Shown one piece after another: positions 1 to 7,725 of a stretch of DNA of 64,000 nt. The DNA is taken from assembly GCF_900113735.1 (NCBI RefSeq), contig NZ_FOQM01000034.1:19492-83491 (forward strand), read 5' to 3'. Under the pieces are notes generated by a model. It made no database searches, was not told where the DNA came from, and was given only the letters and a program-made list of their open reading frames with translations. The translations under genes were made by a program, and so were the position numbers. The stretch comes from Bradyrhizobium sp. Gha. GTDB taxonomy: Bacteria; Pseudomonadota; Alphaproteobacteria; Rhizobiales; Xanthobacteraceae. The stretch's first letter is position 1. Each line of letters begins with the position of its first letter.

Positions 1-420
1 CTGATGCAGATGCCGCGCACCACGGTTGCCGTGCAGATGCTGCGCGAAGCCAAGCAACCCTACATCGTGGTGCTGACCAACCCGACCACCGGCGGCGTCA
101 CGGCATCCTATGCGATGCTCGGCGACGTCCAGATCGCCGAGCCCGGCGCGCTCATTGGCTTTGCTGGCGCGCGCGTGATCGAGCAGACCATCCGCGAGAA
201 GCTCCCCGAGGGTTTCCAGCGCGCCGAGTATCTCAAAGAGCACGGCATGGTCGACATGGTCGTGCATCGCCATGAACTGCGTCCGACCCTGGCGCGGCTT
301 TGCCGCCTGCTGACCAGAGCGCCGGCGCGTGAGAACGCGTCCAGGCCGACGCAGCCTGTCGTCAGCCCGGCGCAGATCGTCTCGGCGGCTGAAACGGCGC
401 CGGCTGCGCCACACGCGTGA
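1..420 (+). CDS. accD: Acetyl-CoA carboxylase carboxyltransferase subunit beta (AccD), C-terminal part, 5' truncated by the window edge
   Basis: Only the last 139 codons or so are present, and the frame is open from base 1. The sequence TNPTTGGVTASYAMLGDVQI, followed by AEPGALIGFAGARVIEQT, is the carboxyltransferase core that handles acetyl-CoA and carboxybiotin in the first step of fatty acid synthesis. The tail after about residue 105 is Ala/Pro-rich and poorly conserved, as is usual for rhizobial AccD. The stop overlaps the GTG start of folC, so the two genes are translationally coupled. The N-terminal zinc-binding part lies outside the window. Confidence 0.93.
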   Translation: MMQMPRTTVAVQMLREAKQPYIVVLTNPTTGGVTASYAMLGDVQIAEPGALIGFAGARVIEQTIREKLPEGFQRAEYLKEHGMVDMVVHRHELRPTLARLCRLLTRAPARENASRPTQPVVSPAQIVSAAETAPAAPHA

Positions 421-1760
421 ACGCGCCGTCGGACAGCACAAAGAAGTCGCTCGATGAGGTGATCGGGCGGTTGTCGGCCTTGCATCACAAGCGCATTGAT
501 CTCGGGCTGGAGCGGATGTACCGCCTGCTCGAGCGGCTCAGCCACCCCGAACGCAAGCTGCCGCCGGTCATCCATGTCGCCGGCACCAACGGCAAGGGCT
601 CGACGGTGGCCTATCTGCGCGCGACGCTGGAGGCCGCTGGCCTGCGCGTCCACGCCTACACCTCGCCCTATCTGGTCCGGATCAACGAATGTTTCCGGCT
701 CGGCCGCGCCGGCGGCGGCGTGCTCGTCTCCGACGATGAATTGCGCGCGGCGCTGGAAGAGGTCGAGCGCGTCAATGCGGGCGAGTCCGCGACAGTGTTC
801 GAACTCAAGACCGCGGCGGCGTTCCTCTTGTTCGCGCAAAATCCTGCCGATGCGGTTCTGCTCGAAGTCGGCCTCGGCGGCCGGCTCGATTCGACCAATG
901 TGGTCGACATGCCTGCGGCCTCCGTGATCACGCCTGTCAGCATGGACCACATGGATTTCCTCGGCGACACGCTGGCGTCGATCGCCACCGAGAAGGCCGC
1001 AATCATCAAGCATGGCGTGCCCGTGATTTGCGCCGAGCAGTCGCCAGAGGCGATGGCCGTGATCGAGGCGCAGGCCAAGTGCATGCGCGCGCCGCTGTTT
1101 ACCGCGAACGAAAGCTGGCACGTCAACGTCGAGCATGGGCGCCTGGTCTATTCAGACGAGCAGGGCCTGATGGATCTCGCCGCGCCGCGCCTGTTCGGCC
1201 GCCATCAGTTCGACAATGCCGGTCTTGCGATCGCGACGCTGCGCGCGGTCAAGGCGTTCAGGGTCAATCAGGCGGCGTTCGAAGCCGGTATCGTCGGTGC
1301 CGAATGGCCGGCGCGGATGCAGCGCCTCACTTCGGGTGAGCTGCTCGCTCTCGGTCCGCAGGGCAGCGAGATCTGGCTCGATGGTGGGCACAATGCCGAA
1401 GGGGGCCGCGTCGCCGCCGCCGCGCTCGGCGATCTCGAAGAGCGGGTGTCGCGACCGCTGGTCGTGATCGCGGGCATGATGGCCAATAAGGACGCGCAGG
1501 CGTTTCTCGCCAATTTCGCCGGTCTCACCCGTCACATCATCGCCGTGCCGATTCCCGATGCGGAAAACGCCATGCCGGTGGACCGCCTTGCGGATGCCGT
1601 GCGCAGCCTCGGCATGCGCGTCGAGATCGCGCCCGGCATCGAGGCCGCGCTGCGCGCCTTGTCGAAGCTCGCCTACGAGGTGCCGCCGCGCATCCTCATA
1701 ACAGGCTCGCTCTATCTCGCCGGGCACGTTCTGGGCCTCAACGGCACGCCTCCTGCATAA
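417..1760 (+). CDS. folC: Bifunctional folylpolyglutamate synthase / dihydrofolate synthase
   Basis: A 447-residue Mur-ligase-like enzyme that adds glutamate to dihydropteroate and to folates, using ATP. The P-loop-type motif HVAGTNGKGST is at residues 53-63. The mid-domain FELKTAAAFLLFA segment and the C-terminal LDGGHNAEG segment are also typical of FolC. Translation starts at a GTG that overlaps the accD stop by 3 bases (GTGA), a common accD-folC arrangement in proteobacteria. Length is normal for the family and no motif is disrupted. Confidence 0.95.
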   Translation: MNAPSDSTKKSLDEVIGRLSALHHKRIDLGLERMYRLLERLSHPERKLPPVIHVAGTNGKGSTVAYLRATLEAAGLRVHAYTSPYLVRINECFRLGRAGGGVLVSDDELRAALEEVERVNAGESATVFELKTAAAFLLFAQNPADAVLLEVGLGGRLDSTNVVDMPAASVITPVSMDHMDFLGDTLASIATEKAAIIKHGVPVICAEQSPEAMAVIEAQAKCMRAPLFTANESWHVNVEHGRLVYSDEQGLMDLAAPRLFGRHQFDNAGLAIATLRAVKAFRVNQAAFEAGIVGAEWPARMQRLTSGELLALGPQGSEIWLDGGHNAEGGRVAAAALGDLEERVSRPLVVIAGMMANKDAQAFLANFAGLTRHIIAVPIPDAENAMPVDRLADAVRSLGMRVEIAPGIEAALRALSKLAYEVPPRILITGSLYLAGHVLGLNGTPPA

Positions 1761-1762
1761 GC

Positions 1763-1869
1763 GCTCGTGTCCCGCACGCGCGAAGCGCGAGCCGGGACCC
1801 AGAAGCCGCATGGGCCCCGGCTCCGCGGTGCATCACTGCGCGCTGCGCCGCGTCCGGGGCACGAGAGAG
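1763..1869. repeat. Palindromic intergenic repeat between folC and the phosphoesterase gene
   Basis: The sequence starts CTCGTGTCCCGCACGCG and ends CGCGTCCGGGGCACGAGAG, so its ends are inverted copies. The interior also has short self-complementary stretches (ACGCGCGAAGCGCG). It resembles the dispersed 'GGGGCACGCGAAGCGTG' repeat seen again near 46940. It separates folC from the next gene and could fold in RNA. Confidence 0.5.
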
Positions 1870-1881
1870 GGGAGAGCAACA

Positions 1882-2625
1882 ATGCGCTTTGCTGCGATTG
1901 CCGACGTCCACGGAAACTATCTCGCGCTGGAGGCGGTGCTATCAGACATTCGCGCGCTCGGCATCTCGGACATCGTCAATCTCGGCGACATGCTGAGCGG
2001 CCCGCTCGACGCGCGGCGCACCATCGAGATCCTGATGCCGCTCGACACCATGCATGTGCTCGGCAATCATGATCGCTATCTGCTCGATCGCGCACCGGAG
2101 AAGATGGGCTCCTGGGATCGCCCGGCGCATGCGCAGCTCACTGCGACGCAGCTCGACTGGCTGCGCGCGCAACCGATGACGCGTTTGTTCCGTGACGAGG
2201 TCTTCCTCTGTCACGCGACGCCCGACGATGACGAGGTCTATTGGCTCGATGCGGTGCACCCTGACGGCACGGTCGCGCTGTCGCCGCTGGACCGGATCGA
2301 GCAGTTCGCGCAAGGCATCACGCAATCGCTGATCCTTTGCGCCCACACCCACCTCGCCCGCGCCGTGAGGCTTCGCGATGGCCGCATGATCGTCAATCCC
2401 GGCAGTGTCGGCAGCCCCGGCTATCGCGACGTGCATCCGTTCCCGCATGTCGTCGAGGCCGGCACGCCGCACGCGCGCTACGCCATTCTCGAACGCATTG
2501 ACGGCGCCTGGCAGGTGACGTTCCGCCAGATCTCGTACGATCACGAGACGATGGCCGCACTGGCCCGCCGCAACAATCAGCCCGAGCTCGCGAACGCACT
2601 GGCGACGGGGTGGATCAGCTCGTGA
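1882..2625 (+). CDS. Metallophosphoesterase family protein (calcineurin-like)
   Basis: A 247-residue cytoplasmic dimetal phosphoesterase. The ordered motifs are IADVHGN (metal ligands D and H), NLGDM, LGNHDR, CHATPDD and CAHTHLAR, which together form the complete two-metal site. This resembles the YfcE/MJ0936-type phosphodiesterase fold. The substrate cannot be told from sequence. I chose the ATG at 1882 because an AGAGGGGAGAG ribosome-binding site lies just upstream and the first motif begins at residue 6. An in-frame upstream start at 1810 would add 24 residues that look like translated repeat DNA. Confidence 0.85.
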   Translation: MRFAAIADVHGNYLALEAVLSDIRALGISDIVNLGDMLSGPLDARRTIEILMPLDTMHVLGNHDRYLLDRAPEKMGSWDRPAHAQLTATQLDWLRAQPMTRLFRDEVFLCHATPDDDEVYWLDAVHPDGTVALSPLDRIEQFAQGITQSLILCAHTHLARAVRLRDGRMIVNPGSVGSPGYRDVHPFPHVVEAGTPHARYAILERIDGAWQVTFRQISYDHETMAALARRNNQPELANALATGWISS

Positions 2626-2815
2626 ATGGTGAAACCGGGCTCGGTCAGCTGGGTTCATAACAAACTTCGATCCCCAGCTTCGGCGGCAGTGGACACCATT
2701 TGGCCGAGCGCTCGGTCGACCATCGGCTTGGCCCACCCGGTGCCTTGCCGCTGAAGCCTCCTGGACACGCGACATGCGCTTCAACGCCGGGCACGCACCT
2801 TTGCTCCGAGGCGTC

Positions 2816-2854
2816 TTGACCGTATCATATGTGCGCTTATTATATGGGCGCTTA
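2816..2854 (+). promoter_or_regulatory. Promoter with two 13-bp direct repeats upstream of the SRPBCC-marR operon
   Basis: TTGACC (2816-2821), 16 bases, then TATTAT (2838-2843) makes a good sigma-70-type promoter. Overlapping it are ATATGTGCGCTTA (2827-2839) and ATATGGGCGCTTA (2842-2854), differing at one base and spaced 15 bp apart. Repeated boxes over a -10 element, upstream of an operon that encodes its own MarR regulator, suggest an autorepression operator. That role is inferred. Confidence 0.55.
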
Positions 2855-2876
2855 CTGAATACAGGAGACCGGGGCC

Positions 2877-3302
2877 ATGAGTGACGAAACCACCTGGAAG
2901 ACGGAATACGCCATCGAGACGAGCGCGTCCGCGCAGACGATCTGGGGCATCTTTCGCGATGTCCCCGCCTGGAAAAACTGGAACGCGGGCATCGAGCAGA
3001 TCGACATCGATGGGCCTTTTGCATCAGGCACCTGGTTCAGCATGAAACCGCCCGGCGAGGAGGCGCTGCGCTCGCAACTGGTCGATGTTCGCGAGAATGT
3101 CTGCTTCGTCGACGAAACGCGGGTCGGCGACCTCGCCATTCTTGTCGCGCATCGCATCGAGCCGCTCGGGCCGGCGCGGACGCGAATTGTCTACGCCGTC
3201 GACGCCTGGGGGCCCGGGGCCGCCGAGATCGGCGCGGCGGTTTCCGCCGACTTCCCCGAGGTGCTGGCGAGCCTTGCCAAACTGGCTGAAGGGACGCGAT
3301 GA
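2877..3302 (+). CDS. SRPBCC family protein (polyketide cyclase/START-like fold)
   Basis: A 141-residue single-domain protein. The N-terminus (WKTEYAIETSASAQTIWGIFRDVPAW) and the C-terminal alternating hydrophobic strands plus helix fit the helix-grip SRPBCC fold, which binds hydrophobic ligands. No catalytic residue can be assigned, so the ligand is unknown. The gene starts 22 bases after the repeated promoter box. Its stop overlaps the start of the marR gene (ATGA), so the pair is co-expressed. The regulator may sense a compound linked to this protein's ligand. Confidence 0.8.
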   Translation: MSDETTWKTEYAIETSASAQTIWGIFRDVPAWKNWNAGIEQIDIDGPFASGTWFSMKPPGEEALRSQLVDVRENVCFVDETRVGDLAILVAHRIEPLGPARTRIVYAVDAWGPGAAEIGAAVSADFPEVLASLAKLAEGTR

Positions 3303-3754
3303 CGAAGCCACCGCTGCCGACCCGTCTGTCCGGCCCCGCTGAAAGCCCGGGCTACCTGCTCTGGAAGATCTCGAACGCGTGGCAGCGGCGGCAGCGGGCG
3401 GCGCTTCAGCCCTACGAGCTCACCCATTCCCAATTCGTGCTGCTGGCGACGGCGACGTGGTTCGCCGCGTCCGAGACGCTGACTCAGGCACGGCTCGCCC
3501 AGCTCTGCGGCGTCGATCCCATGACGACATCGCAGGTGCTGCGGGCGCTGGAAGCAGCACGGCTGATCCAGCGGGTCGACCACCCCGACGATCCGCGCGC
3601 CAAGGCCATTTCGGTCACCAAGGCTGGCCGCGACGTTGCCCGCAAGGCGGTCGTGGCGGTCGAGGAGGCCGACGCCGCGTTCTTTGAGCCGTTGGGGTCC
3701 GATACCAAGCGGCTGGTTGCGATGTTCCAGGCGCTCGTCGAGGGCAATGAGTGA
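3299..3754 (+). CDS. MarR family transcriptional regulator
   Basis: A 151-residue winged helix-turn-helix repressor. The recognition region LTQARLAQLCGVDPMTTSQV and the wing containing HPDDPRAKAISVTKAG are typical of MarR. It is translationally coupled to the SRPBCC gene by an ATGA overlap. The direct repeats over the shared promoter at 2827-2854 are the obvious candidate operator, which would make the operon self-regulated. The inducer is not known. Confidence 0.88.
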   Translation: MTKPPLPTRLSGPAESPGYLLWKISNAWQRRQRAALQPYELTHSQFVLLATATWFAASETLTQARLAQLCGVDPMTTSQVLRALEAARLIQRVDHPDDPRAKAISVTKAGRDVARKAVVAVEEADAAFFEPLGSDTKRLVAMFQALVEGNE

Positions 3755-3769
3755 GTCGATGCTACGGCA

Positions 3770-3797
3770 AGACAAACGGCCGGCTATTCGCCGGCCG
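3770..3797 (-). terminator. Rho-independent terminator of trxA
   Basis: A perfect 8-bp stem, CGGCCGGC (3777-3784) with GCCGGCCG (3790-3797), closes a 5-base loop. On the minus strand it is followed by TTTGTCTT. It lies 32 bases beyond the trxA stop and between convergent genes. Confidence 0.8.
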
Positions 3798-3828
3798 CTG
3801 CAGAATTCCCTGGGGCTCGTGACGTGGA

Positions 3829-4149
3829 TCAGACCGCGGAGGTGATCCACTGCTGCAGCTTCGCCTTCGGTGCGGCGCCGACCTGGCGGGAGGCCATCTC
3901 GCCGCCCTTGAAGATCATCAGGGTCGGGATCGACATCACGCCGTATTTCGACGCGGTCTTCGGGCTCTCGTCGACGTTGAGCTTCACGATCTTGACCTTG
4001 TCGCCCATCGCGCCGGCGATCTCGTCGAGTGCGGGTGCGATCATGCGGCAGGGGCCGCACCATTCGGCCCAGAAATCGACGACGACGGGGCCGTTCGCCT
4101 TGAGCACCTCGGCTTCGAAATCGGTGTCAGAAACCTTGCCAACGGCCAT
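3829..4149 (-). CDS. trxA: Thioredoxin
   Basis: A 106-residue thioredoxin with the redox motif WCGPC at residues 30-34. The cis-proline segment SIPTLMIF and FWAEW are also present. It is the general cytoplasmic disulfide reductase acting downstream of thioredoxin reductase. GAGGT upstream of the ATG serves as ribosome-binding site. It is the last gene of the addB-addA-trxA run, 66 bases after addA, and ends in a strong hairpin terminator. Confidence 0.96.
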   Translation of the reverse strand: MAVGKVSDTDFEAEVLKANGPVVVDFWAEWCGPCRMIAPALDEIAGAMGDKVKIVKLNVDESPKTASKYGVMSIPTLMIFKGGEMASRQVGAAPKAKLQQWITSAV

Positions 4150-4215
4150 TGGAGTACCTCACTCGGTTGAAAGATCGGCGCGCATGGGAATCGCGCCCGG
4201 GATCATGCCGTCAAC

Positions 4216-7200
4216 CTATGAACGGCCCCTTGCCGGGTCAAGGACGCTCACACCGAGATGAAGGGATGCCAGCGCCGCGTCCAGCGCGGGGGCTGAAATC
4301 TCCATATATTCAAGGGCCTCGGTCCAGAGCAGGACGGCTCTGATGGGCTTTTGGGGATAAAGCCGCGATAGCACCGCCCGGTACAGTGCAAGCTGCCTGA
4401 CATAAGCGGCGGGCGCTTCGGCCGCGCTCTTGGGCGCGGTCTGGTTGGTCTTGAAATCGACGATCAGAACCTCGGCCGGCGTCACCACCAGCCGGTCGAT
4501 CTGTCCCGACACCAGCGCCGGGGCACGGCCCGGCCGCTCCAGCCGGCCGACGATGGCGGCCTCCGCCCGGCTGCCGGCGGCAAAGACGGCTGCGAAGCGC
4601 GGCTCGGCGATCAGGGCGAGCACTCTGTCGGCCAGCGCGGCACAATCGGCCTCCGTCCAGTCGGCGGCATTGCGGGCCATGAATCCAAGCGCGGCCGAAC
4701 GCCGCCGCTCAATGGCGATATCAGGGAGGGATTGCAGCAACCGGTGTACCAGCGTGCCGCGCTGGAGCGCCAGCGCGCGCGACTGCACCGATTCGCCTGG
4801 TCGCACACTGCGGCCTTGCTCGGCCTGCTGGCCGGACGGGCGCACCGGATCGTCGTCGACCGTCTCCTGCGCCGCCGGTGTTCGCAGCCAATCCGGCAGC
4901 GTGACCGTGTGGTCGACGGAAGTCGCCGGCGTGCCGAGCGCTGCGACGTCTTCCGGCCGGGTGAAGCGGGTTACCTTGCCGAGCGGCGTCTCGATCGTCT
5001 GCTTGTCCAGGCCCGAGCCAGTGAGCCCGGTGTCGATGAGGTCGTACCAGCTCAGTTTGCGGACCGTGCGCATGTTGCCCGGCAGGCAGCCGCCGACGAC
5101 CAGCCGGTCGGCCGCGCGCGTCATCGCGACATAGAGCAGGCGGCGATATTCGTCCTCGGTCTCCTCCAGCATCGCCTTGCGCGCGTCGGCGACCGGCTTG
5201 GGATCATCAGCCTTGCGCCCGGCCCAGACCACGACTTTGCCGCCATTGCCGCGCGGCACGTGGATCAGCCTGACACGCTGCGAGTCCGCGGGCGACGACG
5301 TGGTGTCGACCATGAACACGACGGACGCTTCCAGGCCCTTGGCGCCGTGCACCGTCATCACGCGCACCTCGTCGCGCGAAATCTCCATGTCGCGCTTCAC
5401 CTCGGTGTCGGCCGAACGCAGCCAGGCCATGAAGCCCTGCAGCGAAGCCGGTGCCTTGCGCTCGCAATTCAGCGCCAGCTCCAGAAACTCGTCGAGCGCG
5501 TCATTGGCCTCATGGCCGAGCCGGCGCAGGATGCGCGCGCGACCGCCATCGCCGCCGAGCAGCCACGCATAGAAGGCGAACGGCGTCTCCTCGCGGGCGC
5601 GACTCTCGCAAGCTTCCAGGCGCCGCAGCACGGCCGCGAATTTTTCGTTGTCCGCGGCGTGCTCGCCGAGCGCCCGGCGCAGCGGTCCCTTGCGGTCATG
5701 GGCAAGCGTAAAGAGATCGTCGTCATCGAGACCGAACAGCGGGCTCTTAAGCGCCACGGCGAGGGCGAGGTCGTCCTGCGGCAGCAGCAGCGCGTCGGCG
5801 AGATTCATCAGGTCGATGATCGCGATGTGTTCGGTCAGCTTCAGCCGGTCGGCACCGGCGACGGGGACGCCGGCGTGCTTCAGCGCCTGGATCACCGCGT
5901 CGAAGGCATTGCCGCGCCGGCGCACCAGGATCAGCATGTCGCCGTAACGTAAGGGACGACGTTCGCCTTCGTGTCCCGTCAGCGTGCCGCTCTCGACCAG
6001 CCGCTTGATCTCGGCCTGGATGCGGCGGGCGAGTTTTACTTCGGGACTGGTGACGGCAACGCCGTCGAACGGCGCGCGCCAACCCTCGATCTCCTGCCGG
6101 TCGTCGGCTTCGGCGAGGTCCCAAAGCTCGATCACGCTGGGGCCGGCATCGGCGAGCGCATTGTGCAGGGGGTGGCCGATCTCGACCGAGTGAATGCTCT
6201 TGTAGATCGCGGGCTCGCGGAAGACGTGGTCGACCGAGTGCAGGATCGCCGCGCCCGAGCGGAACGAATAGGTGAAGGCAACCGGATCGAATTTCAGCCC
6301 GGCCGCGGTGAATTTGCGGTGCAGCTCGCGCCGGCGCGCATCGAACTCGTGGGGCGCTGCGCCCTGGAACGAGAAGATCGACTGCTTCTCGTCGCCGACG
6401 GCGAACACCGTGCGGTTCAGCCCCCCGCGCGCGCCTTCTCCGGCGGTGAATTCCGAGATGATGTGCGCGACGATGTCCCATTGCCGCGGGCTGGTGTCCT
6501 GGGCCTCGTCAATCAGCACATGATCGACGCCGCGGTCGAGCTTGTAATGCACCCAGCCCGAGGAGATGCGGTCGAGCATCGCCAGGGTCTTGTCGATGAG
6601 GTCGTCGTAGTCGAGCAGCCCGCGTTCCTGCTTCTCGCGCCGGTAGTTTGCGGCGGCGGCGGTCGCGATATGCAGCAGAGCCGCAGTGCGGTCGCGCATG
6701 GTCACCGCGCGGCGTTTCTCGATCAACCCACAAAGGCGCGATGCCTCGTTCTCGAACAGGCGCGCGACGGACGGATTGTGCTCGCCGAACTTCTTGGTCA
6801 GGACGGCCTTGCGCGGCAGCTTTTCGTCGGTGAGGAAGACGCCGAGGTAAGCGTCGACCTGCGCCGCGCCGGAAAATGCTTTTGCCTCGCGGAGCCGGCT
6901 CGCCTGGTCGTTGTCGGACTTGCTGCCGTCCTCCAGCGCAAAGGCGATGTCGTCCCAGCGTGAGCGCGGCAAATAAGGGCCGTCGAGAATCTCGGCCTCG
7001 ACATCGTCGATGCGGTCGCCCGCATCGACGCCCAGCACGGCCGCCATCTGCTCGGCTGCCGCGCCTGCGTTGCCGGCTTCATCGGTCCAGGCCATGAAAT
7101 GGTCGCGGCTCAGGCACGCTTCGCGCACGACCTCCTTGAACGTCACGTCGGCGGCGCTCGCCATTGCGGTCAGCAGCGCGCGGCCGGTGAGGCTGTCCGG

Positions 7201-7725
7201 ATCGCGCGCGGCCTCCAGCAATACCTTCAGATTGGCGCGCTCCATCATGTCGGACTGGTCGCGGTCGTCCATCACGGCGAACCGCGCCGGTACATTGGCC
7301 TCGAACGGGAATTGCTGGAGCAGGCGGGTGCACAGCGCATGGATGGTCTGCACCTTCAAGCCGCCAGGCGTTTCCAGCGCGCAGGCGAACAGCTTTCGCG
7401 CTTCGCGGCGCAGCTTTGCATTGGGATGCGGGATGCCGACGGCGCGGATCGCGGCATCGAGTCCGGCGTCGTCAAGCGTCACCCAATGGCCAAGCGTGGT
7501 GAACACACGCTCGGCCATGTTGGCGGCGGCGGCCTTGGTGAAGGTGATGCAGAGGATCTTTTCCGGCGGCACGCCCGCCAGCAGCAGCCGGATCACCCGC
7601 TGCACCAGCACATGGGTCTTGCCCGAGCCCGCGTTGGCCGACACGAAGGCGGAAGCGGTCGGATCGGACGCACGCTGCTGCCGCGCGCGCACCTCGTCGG
7701 GGATGGGACGGGGCAGCTTCACCAT
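4216..7725 (-). CDS. addA: Double-strand break repair helicase-nuclease AddA
   Basis: A 1169-residue UvrD-like superfamily 1 helicase with a C-terminal RecB-type nuclease. Walker A is ANAGSGKT at residues 30-37. Later helicase motifs include LIDEAQDTSPRQW, VGDEKQSIFSFQGA and MTVHGAKGLEASVVF. The nuclease core near the C-terminus reads GQIDRLV followed by LIVDFKTN. With AddB it resects double-strand ends for RecA loading. I chose the ATG at 7725 (MVKLPRPIP), which overlaps the addB stop by 7 bases. An upstream in-frame start at 7758 would lie deep inside addB. Confidence 0.96.
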   Translation of the reverse strand: MVKLPRPIPDEVRARQQRASDPTASAFVSANAGSGKTHVLVQRVIRLLLAGVPPEKILCITFTKAAAANMAERVFTTLGHWVTLDDAGLDAAIRAVGIPHPNAKLRREARKLFACALETPGGLKVQTIHALCTRLLQQFPFEANVPARFAVMDDRDQSDMMERANLKVLLEAARDPDSLTGRALLTAMASAADVTFKEVVREACLSRDHFMAWTDEAGNAGAAAEQMAAVLGVDAGDRIDDVEAEILDGPYLPRSRWDDIAFALEDGSKSDNDQASRLREAKAFSGAAQVDAYLGVFLTDEKLPRKAVLTKKFGEHNPSVARLFENEASRLCGLIEKRRAVTMRDRTAALLHIATAAAANYRREKQERGLLDYDDLIDKTLAMLDRISSGWVHYKLDRGVDHVLIDEAQDTSPRQWDIVAHIISEFTAGEGARGGLNRTVFAVGDEKQSIFSFQGAAPHEFDARRRELHRKFTAAGLKFDPVAFTYSFRSGAAILHSVDHVFREPAIYKSIHSVEIGHPLHNALADAGPSVIELWDLAEADDRQEIEGWRAPFDGVAVTSPEVKLARRIQAEIKRLVESGTLTGHEGERRPLRYGDMLILVRRRGNAFDAVIQALKHAGVPVAGADRLKLTEHIAIIDLMNLADALLLPQDDLALAVALKSPLFGLDDDDLFTLAHDRKGPLRRALGEHAADNEKFAAVLRRLEACESRAREETPFAFYAWLLGGDGGRARILRRLGHEANDALDEFLELALNCERKAPASLQGFMAWLRSADTEVKRDMEISRDEVRVMTVHGAKGLEASVVFMVDTTSSPADSQRVRLIHVPRGNGGKVVVWAGRKADDPKPVADARKAMLEETEDEYRRLLYVAMTRAADRLVVGGCLPGNMRTVRKLSWYDLIDTGLTGSGLDKQTIETPLGKVTRFTRPEDVAALGTPATSVDHTVTLPDWLRTPAAQETVDDDPVRPSGQQAEQGRSVRPGESVQSRALALQRGTLVHRLLQSLPDIAIERRRSAALGFMARNAADWTEADCAALADRVLALIAEPRFAAVFAAGSRAEAAIVGRLERPGRAPALVSGQIDRLVVTPAEVLIVDFKTNQTAPKSAAEAPAAYVRQLALYRAVLSRLYPQKPIRAVLLWTEALEYMEISAPALDAALASLHLGVSVLDPARGRS

